From contig CAYPIY010000006.1 of NCBI GenBank assembly GCA_964410965.1, forward strand, positions 1-64,000: a DNA stretch of 64,000 bases, given 5' to 3'. Source of the stretch: JBBIRG01 sp964410965 (GTDB lineage Bacteria; CLD3; SB21; JBBIRG01). Below, piece by piece: positions 54,122 to 63,632 of the stretch. The position numbers and the translations under genes are program-made. Within the stretch, counting starts at the first letter, position 1, and the number at the start of each line of letters is the position of its first letter. Under the pieces are notes generated by a model. That model was not told the origin of the DNA. It saw only the letters and a program-made list of their open reading frames with translations, and did not search any database.

Positions 54122-54150
54122 TTGACTTTATTGATAAAGTTCATTATTTA
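54122..54150 (+). promoter_or_regulatory. Possible promoter with start near the ATG
   Basis: TTGACT (54122-54127), a 17-base spacer and TATTTA (54145-54150). Transcription would start near 54157, next to the ATG at 54158, which would make the message leaderless; the -10 box is only a fair match. Confidence 0.35.
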
Positions 54151-54157
54151 ACTTAAT

Positions 54158-55618
54158 ATGAAAAATGAAATCAACTCTATGTCCGACAAAACACCTGAAT
54201 TTAACTTCCAACGCTTCCTGGATCAATTTGAATCCAAGCTTGAAGAGACGGCCATTCAGTATAAAGACACGCTGTGGAAACATTATCTTGGACAAAACGC
54301 GAGTCAGCTTCCGGTGATCGAAAAGGAATTGACTGGAATTATGATGAATCCCGAACTCCGCGTTTTTTTAAGTGATGAAATCGTCAAACCGCATGATGAA
54401 ATTACTCAACGGCAGATACAGCTGATACTGACCGAAATTCAAAAGATGTTGATCGACAGCAATCCGGAACATAATCATGCCGTACGGTCAATCAGGGATT
54501 ATCTTTCAGACTGGATGATCCGCCTGGGTAAAAAAGATTATACTTTTTACCAGGTTCAGCAATTACTGCTCATGCAGTCAGAAACTGAAAAAAGAAAAAT
54601 AATATACCAATCCCTCGAACCGGGTTTAGAATCACTTGATGAGCCATGGAACGATCTGATCGGCATCAGGAACCGGCTTGCGCATGATTATGGATTCGGC
54701 AATTATATTTCATTCATGTTATCCGTCCTCGAAATCAGCGATGAACTTCTCAAGCAAATCAGGGAATTATCCGAAACTCAACGAAGCCGCATCCGAAAAG
54801 AAAAAAAATTATACAAAGATTTGTTTCCTGCCGAGCCTTGGGATATTCAGTACAGGTTTTTGGAACAGAATCAACAACTCAATCAGTTCCCATTTCCGCC
54901 TGAAAAAACTCAATGGTCGATATTAGAATTTATCAAATCACTGAATATTAGCCCTGACGATCTGCTCCTGCAGACTATTGATGCCGGTCCCGATTTTCCG
55001 TCATTATGCATTCCCGTATCCGTGCCGGATGATATCCGGATGTTTCTCTGTACGGGTGAATCCTGGGAACAATATCAGCATACCGTGAGTGAATACGGAC
55101 GGGCTTGCCATTACGGACTGGTACGCGAAAACAGGTATATCCTGAAAAGCGTGAATCCCGTTTTACTTAACATCACGGCGGAATTGTTTTATCAATTCAT
55201 GACGGATGAGCAGATAATCAGGGTCATATGCGAAGATGAAAAAGAGCTGTCCGTCTGGATGACCAGGAAAAGAATCCGTGACGACGCGCAGATGCTGCTT
55301 TTCTCGGCGCTGGCGGAATTTGAAATGAAGTTATATACGCATTCCATTCGGGATTTGCAGGGAGAATGGGAAAATATCAGTAAAACATTTTTTGGTTTGA
55401 CGGGAGGCATTATCCCGGACTGGAAAATCCAGGAATGGTTTATCAGCCGACCGTTCAAAGCGCTTGAGATGGCCGTATCAGGTTTTTATTCACGACTGAT
55501 CTATGATAAAATCAAAGACTGGCCGTTGGCTGATACCGGCGCGTTATTGACGCAAACTGTTTTTGAAAGCGGCAGCCGGGTACCATGGTACCGTAATCTT
55601 CCATTAATGACCGGCTGA
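54158..55618 (+). CDS. M3-like metallopeptidase homologue lacking the zinc motif (pseudopeptidase)
   Basis: 486 residues, soluble and almost all helical. IGIRNRLAHDYGFGNYISFML near residue 168 is like the RNRLAxxxGYxNY block of M2/M3/M32 thermolysin-like helical peptidases. The place where HExGHALHYALV would be expected reads SEYGRACHYGLV (residues ~308-319), so both zinc histidines are lost while the neighbouring His-Tyr and the later NPVLLNITAELF, with the third-ligand Glu, remain. I therefore read it as a catalytically dead member. An alternative start is the Met at residue 8. It ends seven bases before lgt. Function unknown. Confidence 0.7.
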   Translation: MKNEINSMSDKTPEFNFQRFLDQFESKLEETAIQYKDTLWKHYLGQNASQLPVIEKELTGIMMNPELRVFLSDEIVKPHDEITQRQIQLILTEIQKMLIDSNPEHNHAVRSIRDYLSDWMIRLGKKDYTFYQVQQLLLMQSETEKRKIIYQSLEPGLESLDEPWNDLIGIRNRLAHDYGFGNYISFMLSVLEISDELLKQIRELSETQRSRIRKEKKLYKDLFPAEPWDIQYRFLEQNQQLNQFPFPPEKTQWSILEFIKSLNISPDDLLLQTIDAGPDFPSLCIPVSVPDDIRMFLCTGESWEQYQHTVSEYGRACHYGLVRENRYILKSVNPVLLNITAELFYQFMTDEQIIRVICEDEKELSVWMTRKRIRDDAQMLLFSALAEFEMKLYTHSIRDLQGEWENISKTFFGLTGGIIPDWKIQEWFISRPFKALEMAVSGFYSRLIYDKIKDWPLADTGALLTQTVFESGSRVPWYRNLPLMTG

Positions 55619-55624
55619 CAGGCG

Positions 55625-56461
55625 ATGATTCCCACATTATTTGAAATTCCGCTGTTCGGAGGAATTCCTGTTCACAGTTTCGGGCTGATGATGGCTGTAG
55701 CGTTTTTCGCTTCCGGGATCGTTCTGAAAAAGCAGTTCAAGGTCTACGGCTTGTCCGTGCAGTCGGCGGATCAGTTGCTGATACTGATAGCTTTATCGGG
55801 AATTATCGGCGCGAAACTGTATTATGTGTTATTCGAGTCGTTCGGCCGTTTTATTCAGTATCCTCTTCAGATGTTACTATCGGGCGCCGGGTTGACATGG
55901 TATGGCGGATTCGTTGCCGCGGCTGTAACGGTATTGATATTTGTCAGGATAAAAAAATACAGACTGATGCCGGTGCTGAATTCTCTCGCCGTGGCATTAC
56001 CGCTGGGATACGGAATCGGCAGGATTGGATGCCACCTTTCCGGCGATGGTGATTACGGCCTGCCGACGACCGGCTGGTGGGGCGTTAATTACTCAAACGG
56101 GATAGTACCGCCGTCATCGGCTTTCCGGGGAACAGCAATCGCTGCAGAATATCCGGGCGGGATTGTGCCCGATACGGTTTTATGCCACCCCACGCCGTTA
56201 TATGAAACTTTTTTATCGCTTGTAATATTCATTATTTTGTTGCAATTGAGCAGAAAAGACAAGCCGTTCGGAATTATTCCCGCTCTGTATTTGCTACTAG
56301 CGGGTTTGGAACGTTTTTTTGTAGAGTTTATCAGAATTAATCATCCCGCGTATTTCGGACTCACGCAGGCGCAAATAATCAGTTTATTTTTTATAGTGGC
56401 AGGAATGAGCTGGCTTTTTTATAATACCTATAATAAAAAAATATCAACGGCCTCACACTAA
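55625..56461 (+). CDS. lgt: Prolipoprotein diacylglyceryl transferase Lgt
   Basis: 278 residues with about seven membrane helices. Transfers diacylglycerol from phosphatidylglycerol to the lipobox Cys. HSFGLMMAVAFFASG near residue 17 and LTWYGGFVAA near 90 are family blocks; YGIGRIGCHLSGDGDYG is the variant signature (G-R-x-G-C form rather than G-R-x-G-N-F-x-N-G-E), and HPTPLYE near 198 and FIRINHP near 238 follow. The variant form is found in several phyla. It acts on the lipoproteins encoded in this window. RBS AGGCG is weak; it is probably co-transcribed with the M3-like gene. Confidence 0.88.
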   Translation: MIPTLFEIPLFGGIPVHSFGLMMAVAFFASGIVLKKQFKVYGLSVQSADQLLILIALSGIIGAKLYYVLFESFGRFIQYPLQMLLSGAGLTWYGGFVAAAVTVLIFVRIKKYRLMPVLNSLAVALPLGYGIGRIGCHLSGDGDYGLPTTGWWGVNYSNGIVPPSSAFRGTAIAAEYPGGIVPDTVLCHPTPLYETFLSLVIFIILLQLSRKDKPFGIIPALYLLLAGLERFFVEFIRINHPAYFGLTQAQIISLFFIVAGMSWLFYNTYNKKISTASH

Positions 56462-56466
56462 GGAAA

Positions 56467-57150
56467 ATGAAAAACTCATTATTATTAATACTGATGTCAG
56501 TGGTTTTGTTCAGGCCCGGAAGCGCCCAGCTCAAACCTGTCGGAGACGCATCCAGTCTGTTTACGATCGCGCGGATCAAATACGGCGGCGGCGGCGACTG
56601 GTACGGCAATAAAACCGCGCCGAATAATCTTCTCAAATTTCTCCAATCCAACCAGATCATGGCCGTGCAGACCGAAGAAGTATATGTAGAGCCCGAAGAT
56701 ATCAAGTTGTTTGATTATCCCTTTCTGTATATGGCCGGACACGGAAACATTAAATTCTCTGATAAGGATATCCGGCAGCTGAGGGCGCATCTTACCGGCG
56801 GAGGTTTTTTATGGTGCGACGACGATTACGGCATTGATCCTGCTTTCCGAAGGGAAATGAAAAAGGTTTTTCCGGAACTGGATTTTACCCCCATTCCGTT
56901 CAGTCATCCGGTATTCTCAGTCGTTTATTCTTTTCCCGGCGGTCTTCCCAAAATCCACGAACATGACGGCGGGCCGGCACAGGCCTATGGTTTATTCTGG
57001 AAAGGACGGATGGTTTGCTTCTATTCCAAAAATACGGATATCAGCGACGGTCTTGAAGGCCCGTCCGTTTTTCCGGAGGACGGAATTGAAAAACATCAGC
57101 AGGCGCTGAAAATGGGCGCTAATATAATTGTTTATGCATTATCGCAATGA
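56467..57150 (+). CDS. Secreted DUF4159 protein
   Basis: 227 residues with a signal peptide cleaved near GSAQL. The DUF4159 fold is indicated by FTIARIKYGGGGDWYGNKTA, the FDYPFLYMAGHGNIKFSD strand pair, GGFLWCDDDYG and the glutamine-amidotransferase-like end HQQALKMGANIIVYALS. No catalytic Cys-His-Glu triad is obvious. Its role is unknown. It has an AAGGAAA RBS six bases after lgt and overlaps nothing; ccmC follows 16 bases later. Confidence 0.88.
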   Translation: MKNSLLLILMSVVLFRPGSAQLKPVGDASSLFTIARIKYGGGGDWYGNKTAPNNLLKFLQSNQIMAVQTEEVYVEPEDIKLFDYPFLYMAGHGNIKFSDKDIRQLRAHLTGGGFLWCDDDYGIDPAFRREMKKVFPELDFTPIPFSHPVFSVVYSFPGGLPKIHEHDGGPAQAYGLFWKGRMVCFYSKNTDISDGLEGPSVFPEDGIEKHQQALKMGANIIVYALSQ

Positions 57151-57166
57151 TATCCCGGAGATGACC

Positions 57167-57853
57167 ATGAAATACATACTTACAGGTTTTTGCATATCCA
57201 TGACGGTGGCTTTATACATGACTTTCATTTGGGTTCCGGGAGAACAATCCATGGGAATGATACAACGAATTTTTTATTTTCATGTTCCGTCCGCCTGGAT
57301 TGCGATGATGGCCTTTACGCTGGTGTTCGTGGGAAGCGTGATGTATCTGGTCAAACGCAACGAATACTGGGACTGGTTCGCGGGATCTTCGGCCGAAATC
57401 GGGATGCTGTTCTGCACGGTTGTGCTAGTGACGGGGCCATTATGGGCAAAACCCGTGTGGGGTATCTGGTGGACATGGGACGCCCGTCTTACGCTGACTT
57501 TGGTAATGTGGCTTATTTACGCCGGATACTGGATCATAAGGCGTCAGTTCAGCGATCCCGAAAAACGAGCGAGATTCTCCGCTGTCATCGGAATTATAGC
57601 GTTTCTGGATATCCCGATGGTTTATTTTTCCATACATTTCTGGAGAACCCAGCATCCTTCATCCGTTTTTACAGGTGGGGATCAATCCGGGCTTGAACCC
57701 GCCATGCTCCTGACCCTGCTGGTTTGCCTCGCCGCGTTTGTCGTATTGTACGTTCTTTTAATGCATTTTCGTGTTACCGCCGATAAAATTGAATCCGAAA
57801 CCGAGCAGGCAGGATTCGACATCGCCCGGCTCAGAAAAAAATCAATCATGTAA
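57167..57853 (+). CDS. ccmC: Heme exporter/cytochrome c assembly protein CcmC
   Basis: 228 residues, six membrane helices. The tryptophan-rich heme-handling motif WGIWWTWDARLT is near residue 100, and IFYFHVPSAWIAM and YFSIHFWRTQHP supply the two conserved heme-ligand histidines. Start choice: GGAG at 57157-57160 directly touches an ATG at 57161 but is six bases from the ATG at 57167, so 57167 is preferred. The other ccm genes are not in this window. Presence of CcmC implies c-type cytochromes or heme delivery for respiration. Confidence 0.92.
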   Translation: MKYILTGFCISMTVALYMTFIWVPGEQSMGMIQRIFYFHVPSAWIAMMAFTLVFVGSVMYLVKRNEYWDWFAGSSAEIGMLFCTVVLVTGPLWAKPVWGIWWTWDARLTLTLVMWLIYAGYWIIRRQFSDPEKRARFSAVIGIIAFLDIPMVYFSIHFWRTQHPSSVFTGGDQSGLEPAMLLTLLVCLAAFVVLYVLLMHFRVTADKIESETEQAGFDIARLRKKSIM

Positions 57854-57870
57854 TTTTCAATGGGTTTTAC

Positions 57871-57900
57871 TTGATTTTCTTTCCTTAAAGTGATTATATT
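57871..57900 (+). promoter_or_regulatory. Sigma-70-like promoter of the PorV/PorQ gene
   Basis: TTGATT (57871-57876), an 18-base spacer and TATATT (57895-57900), about 55 bases before the ATG at 57956. Confidence 0.5.
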
Positions 57901-57955
57901 CAAAAATTATGAATAATTGCATAACCAACGCTTTATCCAATCCCAAAGGACATGT

Positions 57956-58888
57956 ATGATATATCGTTTTGCGTTTTTATTCGCACTGTTTACCGCTTCA
58001 CTTTATGCGGGGGAACCGGGCTATCAGTTCCTCAGGGTTGGCGTTACCGCGCGGGCAACAGCTCTTGGCGATGCGTTCACCGTCCGGCAGGGCGATGTTT
58101 CGACGGTCTTGTATAATCCCGCTTCCATTGGGCTTCTGGAGCAGCGGCAGGCCTCGGTGAGTTACATGGATCACTTACTGGACATCGGTTCCGGTTATAT
58201 CGGGTATGCCCAGCCATGGGCGGATTACGGCGTTTTCGGATCCAGTGTCGTTTATTTCAATTACGGCAGTTTCGAAGGCTATGACATATACGCCAATAAA
58301 ACATCCTCTTTCAGCGCGATCGACTGGTCATGGAATTTTTTCTATGCGAATCAGTACGCCGATCAATGGACTTATGGCATTAATTTTAAATATATCAGTT
58401 CAACGATTGAGGATTATTCGTCAACGGCTATAGCTATGGATCTTGGTATGCAGTATATCTACAAACCCCTGATGATCCAGGCCGGCGTCAGTATGCTGAA
58501 TATCGGGCAGGTGACGAAATCGTTCATCCGGAAGAAAGACGATTTGCCACTCAGTGTCCAGGCCGGCGTTTCAAAACGCCTTGAAAAAGCGCCCATTACG
58601 GTCAGTGCGCATCTTGTGGATTTGAACCGCACGTCCTCGGCGGGGGACATGCTGCGCCGGTTTTCAATCAGCGCTGAACTCAATCCCAGAGACCGTTTGT
58701 TTATACGTGCGGGATACAATAACCAGAGGCACCGTGAACTGAATCTGGATGACAAAGATTTCATGAGCCGGATCGCAGGATTTTCCGCAGGTTTTGGTTA
58801 TTCATATGATCGCTATACATTTGATTATTCTTTTACGTCCTGGGGCATAGGAAGCCTTAATCGTTTTACTTTTTCGGTCAATTTATAG
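57956..58888 (+). CDS. PorV/PorQ family outer-membrane beta-barrel protein
   Basis: 310 residues from ATG 57956, preceded by AAAGGA; an earlier ATG at 57917 gives a poor signal peptide. After the signal (LYAG) comes FLRVGVTARATALGDAFTV and VSTVLYNPASIGLL, the hallmark start of the PorV/PorQ/UPF0164 barrel family, related to FadL channels. The rest alternates like a 14-strand barrel and ends in a C-terminal Leu after FTFSVN. Such proteins belong to the type IX secretion apparatus or to unnamed outer-membrane complexes. It is the main hint of type IX export in this window. Confidence 0.85.
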   Translation: MIYRFAFLFALFTASLYAGEPGYQFLRVGVTARATALGDAFTVRQGDVSTVLYNPASIGLLEQRQASVSYMDHLLDIGSGYIGYAQPWADYGVFGSSVVYFNYGSFEGYDIYANKTSSFSAIDWSWNFFYANQYADQWTYGINFKYISSTIEDYSSTAIAMDLGMQYIYKPLMIQAGVSMLNIGQVTKSFIRKKDDLPLSVQAGVSKRLEKAPITVSAHLVDLNRTSSAGDMLRRFSISAELNPRDRLFIRAGYNNQRHRELNLDDKDFMSRIAGFSAGFGYSYDRYTFDYSFTSWGIGSLNRFTFSVNL

Positions 58889-58932
58889 ATAAATAACGAA
58901 ACTATTATTGCCAACTTAACAAAGGGATTCAC

Positions 58933-60609
58933 ATGAGACGCGCATTCGTTTTGTTTCTGTTCTTCTCGGGATTTCTGCTGAATGAACGAAGTGAGGCATG
59001 TACGAACATTCTTGTCACCAAAGGTGCATCTGCCGACGGATCCACGTTTATCACGTATGCCGCCGACGCCGGCGGTTTTTTTGAGCCGCTGTATTTCTTG
59101 CCCGCACGGGACTGGGGAGCGAATGATTCTTTGGACGTTTATGAATGGGATACAGGCCGCTTTTTGGGACGCATCAAGCAGGTCCCCCATACCTACAAAG
59201 TCATCGGAAACATGAATGAACATCAGGTCTCTGTGGGTGAAACCACTTTTACGGGTCGCGACGGACTGAAAGACTCAAATGCGGTTGTGGACTACGGAAG
59301 CCTGATGTACCTTGCCCTGCAGCGTTCGAAAACGGCCCGTGAGGCCATACAGGTCATGACCTCGCTGGTCGCTGAATACGGTTACGCATCGACCGGAGAA
59401 TCCTTTTCTGTTGCCGATGCCAACGAAGTGTGGATTCTTGAGATGATCAGCAAGGGAACGGCAAAATATAACGCCAAAACGACGAAAGTCAAAGGTCCCC
59501 GGCACACAGGGGCTGTATGGGTTGCTGTGCGCATTCCCGACGGGTACATGAGCGCGCACGCTAACCAGTCCCGTATCCGTACCTTTGACATGAACGACAA
59601 GGAAAACGTGATGTATTCTGCAGATGTCGTTTCCTTTGCCGAAAGCATGGGTTTTTACGATAAGAAATCCGGTAAAGCGTTCTCCTTTGCCGATGCATAC
59701 AATCCCCTGGATCCGGGTGGTGCATTGTACTGCGAAGGCCGTGTATGGAGCGTTTTTAACCGCGCGGCGCCGTCCATGAAACTTTCTCCCGATTACTGGC
59801 GGGCCGTCAGAAACGCTGAGCCGTATCCGCTGTACATCAAGCCGGATAATAAATTATCTGTTGGCGATCTTATGGCGCTGATGCGTGATCATTTTGAGGG
59901 AACGCAATGGGATATGACCCGGGAAGCGGCCGCAGGACCGTTCGGAAACCCCTATCGGTGGAAACCCCTGGAATTCCAGATCGAGGGCGATACAACGACG
60001 GTTTACGGATGGGGTCGGCCGATTTCCACCCAGCAAACGGCCTTTTCATTTGTAGCACAGGCCCGGTCAGCTATGCCCGACGCAATCGGTGGTGTTTTCT
60101 GGTACGGGCTGGATGATACGTATGCCACAACCTACATGCCCTTGTATGCCGGTATGACGGATATACCGAAAGCTTATACCATCGCTCATGTCAATCATTT
60201 CCGCTGGGATTCCCCGGCATGGGTGTTCAATCTTCTGAATAATTATTCTTATTCGAAGTATTCTTACATCATCAAGGAAATCCAGGTTGTGCAGAAAGAA
60301 CTCGAAAGCCGGTTCATCGCCCTTCAGCCTGCCGTTGAGTCGACCGCAAAGGAACTGTATAAATCCAGTCCTGATCTTGCCGTTCTGTATCTCACCGATT
60401 ATTCCGTAGGACAGGCCAATATGGTGTTTCAGCGTTACAAGGACCTTGCGGAATATGTATTCACGAAATACAACGACGGATACATCAATGACGGCAGCGA
60501 ACATGGTCGGCATCCAAGAGGAGTCGGGTACGGAAACGAATGGTTCAAGTATTTTATCAAGGACAATCCGAGTAAGTATAAATCGGACTGGAAAGACAAG
60601 CTGGAATAA
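58933..60609 (+). CDS. C69 family (Ntn-type) dipeptidase-like peptidase
   Basis: 558 residues. The signal peptide ends in SEA and the mature chain begins with Cys-Thr (CTNILVTKGASADGS), so after cleavage the Cys is the N-terminal nucleophile of an Ntn hydrolase. Further blocks are MNEHQVSVGETTF and GYASTGESFSVADANEVW, with GAVWVAVRIPDGY and HANQSRIR. This matches peptidase family C69 (dipeptidase A / acid ceramidase-like proteins), exported. The last 60 residues form a helical extension. It probably degrades dipeptides in the periplasm or outside. Transcription ends at the hairpin downstream. Confidence 0.92.
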   Translation: MRRAFVLFLFFSGFLLNERSEACTNILVTKGASADGSTFITYAADAGGFFEPLYFLPARDWGANDSLDVYEWDTGRFLGRIKQVPHTYKVIGNMNEHQVSVGETTFTGRDGLKDSNAVVDYGSLMYLALQRSKTAREAIQVMTSLVAEYGYASTGESFSVADANEVWILEMISKGTAKYNAKTTKVKGPRHTGAVWVAVRIPDGYMSAHANQSRIRTFDMNDKENVMYSADVVSFAESMGFYDKKSGKAFSFADAYNPLDPGGALYCEGRVWSVFNRAAPSMKLSPDYWRAVRNAEPYPLYIKPDNKLSVGDLMALMRDHFEGTQWDMTREAAAGPFGNPYRWKPLEFQIEGDTTTVYGWGRPISTQQTAFSFVAQARSAMPDAIGGVFWYGLDDTYATTYMPLYAGMTDIPKAYTIAHVNHFRWDSPAWVFNLLNNYSYSKYSYIIKEIQVVQKELESRFIALQPAVESTAKELYKSSPDLAVLYLTDYSVGQANMVFQRYKDLAEYVFTKYNDGYINDGSEHGRHPRGVGYGNEWFKYFIKDNPSKYKSDWKDKLE

Positions 60610-60661
60610 AGCAAAGGGAATGATGACTCATCCGGTTCCCGTACCATGACATTAAAATCAG

Positions 60662-60704
60662 AGCCATCCTGACCGCCTTGCACTGTCAGGATGGCTTCAT
60701 TTTG
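60662..60704 (+). terminator. Rho-independent terminator-like hairpin after the C69 peptidase gene
   Basis: Twelve-base perfect arms AGCCATCCTGAC (60662-60673) and GTCAGGATGGCT (60685-60696), an 11-base loop, and TCATTTTG afterwards; the T tract is short but the stem is strong. Confidence 0.7.
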
Positions 60705-60715
60705 AAGAGGTGATT

Positions 60716-61252
60716 ATGACGGAAATGATGGAACCCGAACTGTTGATCATATTTTTTGTGTTCCTGATACTGATGTCCGTATCAACGGGCCTTTATTATG
60801 AAATCGATGCAATGATCCGGTTTATGACAAAGACGTCGGGAAGGAGCGGATTTCTGGTGACCCGGGTTCAGCGCCCGGTGGTCCGGTGGTATTATACCTG
60901 TTTTATTGTGACCATGGTCTCTGCGATGGTTTTTTATCTTTTTGACAGTGAAAATGCCTGGGTGTTCGTAGGATTCACAGCGCTCCTCGTCGGATTCAGC
61001 CTGTACAGCCTTTTGTATCAGGTTTGTTTTGTCAATTCCGTCGGGATCGGACAGGTTTCACGCCGTATGGAAATGGAATTCCAGTGGGATGAGATTGAAT
61101 CCTACCGGTGGGAAAAAAATGTCCTTCATCTGACCATGAAGAATATCCGGTTCTTCAGGCCGGAAATCCGTTTTTACGATACGGACATGGTGATTGCGGT
61201 CAATGAGCATCTGGCTCAGGTTGCGGATATCGGCGGTTTAATGAAGGAATAA
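60716..61252 (+). CDS. Small membrane protein with cytoplasmic tail
   Basis: 178 residues from ATG 60716, which has GAGG five bases upstream; a GTG two codons earlier has the same RBS too close. Three hydrophobic segments (residues ~7-26, 60-78, 82-102) precede a tail of about 75 residues with QWDEIESYRWEKNVLHLTMK, which resembles the PH-like domains of DUF5673/bPH-type proteins. I cannot name a family with confidence. It stands alone after a terminator. Confidence 0.7.
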   Translation: MTEMMEPELLIIFFVFLILMSVSTGLYYEIDAMIRFMTKTSGRSGFLVTRVQRPVVRWYYTCFIVTMVSAMVFYLFDSENAWVFVGFTALLVGFSLYSLLYQVCFVNSVGIGQVSRRMEMEFQWDEIESYRWEKNVLHLTMKNIRFFRPEIRFYDTDMVIAVNEHLAQVADIGGLMKE

Positions 61253-61373
61253 GGAATATCATCGACTGATTTGACTGACGGGTAACGGCCTTATCATTCC
61301 AGCATGATTTTACTTGTGTATTTCCGATATATCGTCTATTTTCAATTAAGATATAAACAAATGGGGAACTATT

Positions 61374-63500
61374 ATGAAACCCGTCATCCGCCGTCATCAT
61401 AAGAAATTATGGCTGACCGTCATTCTCCTTATGACTACATTGCTGGGATTGTATTTTTCACAAGCACCGGTATTCCGTACGACCGAGGAAAGCGCTCTGG
61501 ATATTTTTTTTAAACTGCGCGTGAAACCGGTTTCAGAGAAGTCGCCGGAAACGGTCATTGTCATGATCGACGAGGCTTCGCTGGAGCAGGACTACGGGTA
61601 TTACGATCCGCTTCCGAGACGCTATCTTGCGAGGGTGATTGATACGCTGGATGCCAAAGGCGCGAAAGTTATCGCGGTGGATATCGCGTTTTACGAAAAA
61701 ATGCATAAGCTTGATCCGGGCGGGGATACGGCGCTCATCCAGTCCATGAAAAAAGCGGATAATGTCATCGCGGTCTCCATCTGGCACGATCAGGAAGAAG
61801 GCGGCGTATTCTATCAGGAGCCGCATCCCTTTTTCAAAGAAGGATTGAAAGGCGTCGGCTACGCAAATCTTCAGATTTCCGGCGGGGGAATGCTCGCCCG
61901 CGTCCGGGAAGTCAAGCCGATCGCGCAGGTAGGGGAGGATCAGGTCGCCCTGTCGTTTTCCTCTCTCGCGTATTGCCTGTACAGGGGAATCGATCCCAAC
62001 GATTACATCCGGGACATTCAGAACCGGGAGAACACCATTCTCAAGGATCTTCCGCTGTACAACCGCGGTAATATGTATATCAATTTCGTCGGTCCGCCGG
62101 CCCGATGGCGCAAAGAGGGAAACAACCAGTGGATGCAGATTTCCGAAGGCAATATGCTAACCTACCGGAGCAGCAAATTAACGGGTGAAGTCGCGTGGCC
62201 GGAGGAATTCTTCAGGGACAAAATCGTCTTTATCGGAAACGGATCTGAGTTCGTGCCGGACCGATTCGTGACGCCCTATTTCTCGGAAAACCTGGCGAAC
62301 TGGATGTACGGGGCGGAAGTGCATGCCAACGCTTTTCTGACGCTGCTTCACCAGAATTTCATTTCCAAGACGCCGGTCTGGATAGTGTTTTTTATATTGC
62401 TGGTTTTGACTTTTGCCATCATTCAGATCACAGTGCGGTACGGATTCCTGCTTGAGATCACATCGGTGGCCGGGATGATTTTGATCATATGGGTCATCGG
62501 GTATATGCTGTTCGCGAATTACCAGCTGTGGCTGCCGGTGATGAGCATGAGTCTGGCCGTATTCATAGCGTATTTCAGCACATCGGTGTATCAGGCATTT
62601 ACCGAGGAACGGAATAAAAAGCAGATTAAGTCCATGTTCGCCCGTTACGCGCCGCCTTCCTATGTGGACGAATTGTCAAAAGACCCTACGAAGCTCGAAC
62701 TCGGCGGGGAGGAAAAGGAAATCAGCATTTTATTTTCCGATATTGAGGGATTCACGACGATTTCGGAAAATTTATCCCCGAAACAACTGATTGAACTTCT
62801 GAATGAGTATCTTGGCGCCATGACCAACGCGATCTTCCATCAGGGCGGAACGCTGGATAAGTATATCGGAGACGCTATCGTGGCCGTATTCGGCGCGCCG
62901 ATGAACCTTGACAATCATGCCCTGAAAGCCTGTTCCGCCGCGGTCGAAATGCGAAAAACCCTGGACCGGATCCGCGACGGGTGGATCCAGCGCGGTTTCC
63001 CGTCCGTCAAGGCGAGGATCGGGCTCAATACAGGCCGAGTTGTTTTCGGCAACATCGGCTCGGATATACGGTATGATTATACAGGCATCGGCGATGCGAT
63101 GAATCTGAGTTCCCGTCTCGAAGGCGCGAACAAACAGTACGGGACGTACTGCATGATCAGTGAGTTTACCTATGACCAGGTCAGGGATTCCGTTATCGTC
63201 CGTGATCTTGATTTCATTATTGTGAAAGGCAAAAGCAAACCGGTAAAAGTTTTTGAACTCATCGGGCTGAAAGACGAACCGCTGGCTGAAAACCGGAAAC
63301 AAATGCTGGCTCATTACCAGAAGGGAATTGAATTGTACCGCCATCAGCAATGGAATGACGCAATCGTAAAATTTCAGGAGGCCCTGGAATCCGTTCCGGA
63401 TGACAGTCCCTCGAAGTTATATGTACAACGGTGTCATGAATTCATTACCTCGCCTCCGGGAGCGGACTGGGACGGCACTTATCACATGACTTCAAAATAA
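61374..63500 (+). CDS. CHASE2-domain adenylate/guanylate cyclase
   Basis: 708 residues: TM helix 12-30; extracytoplasmic CHASE2 sensor ~45-330 (ETVIVMIDEASLEQDYGYY, GAKVIAVDIAFY, EEFFRDKIVFIGNGSEFVPD); three TM helices ~338-410; class III cyclase domain ~445-610 with FSDIEGFTTISE (metal Asp), GTLDKYIGDAIVAVFGAP (second Asp) and IGLNTGRVVFGNIGS. A TPR-like tail follows (YQKGIELYRHQQWNDAIVKFQEA). All metal and transition-state residues are visible. The product should be cAMP; cGMP cannot be excluded. It precedes a FecR-domain protein gene, a combination seen in other phyla. Confidence 0.94.
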   Translation: MKPVIRRHHKKLWLTVILLMTTLLGLYFSQAPVFRTTEESALDIFFKLRVKPVSEKSPETVIVMIDEASLEQDYGYYDPLPRRYLARVIDTLDAKGAKVIAVDIAFYEKMHKLDPGGDTALIQSMKKADNVIAVSIWHDQEEGGVFYQEPHPFFKEGLKGVGYANLQISGGGMLARVREVKPIAQVGEDQVALSFSSLAYCLYRGIDPNDYIRDIQNRENTILKDLPLYNRGNMYINFVGPPARWRKEGNNQWMQISEGNMLTYRSSKLTGEVAWPEEFFRDKIVFIGNGSEFVPDRFVTPYFSENLANWMYGAEVHANAFLTLLHQNFISKTPVWIVFFILLVLTFAIIQITVRYGFLLEITSVAGMILIIWVIGYMLFANYQLWLPVMSMSLAVFIAYFSTSVYQAFTEERNKKQIKSMFARYAPPSYVDELSKDPTKLELGGEEKEISILFSDIEGFTTISENLSPKQLIELLNEYLGAMTNAIFHQGGTLDKYIGDAIVAVFGAPMNLDNHALKACSAAVEMRKTLDRIRDGWIQRGFPSVKARIGLNTGRVVFGNIGSDIRYDYTGIGDAMNLSSRLEGANKQYGTYCMISEFTYDQVRDSVIVRDLDFIIVKGKSKPVKVFELIGLKDEPLAENRKQMLAHYQKGIELYRHQQWNDAIVKFQEALESVPDDSPSKLYVQRCHEFITSPPGADWDGTYHMTSK

Positions 63501-63632
63501 TACTTGAAAATACGCCCATAAATAAATACATTAATCTGATTTACTTTTGGTGACTCGTCCGTATATATGTTTATATTTGAAAATGATTTGATAAACAATT
63601 CGCAATATATTAAATAATAAGGAGTTATTTAA

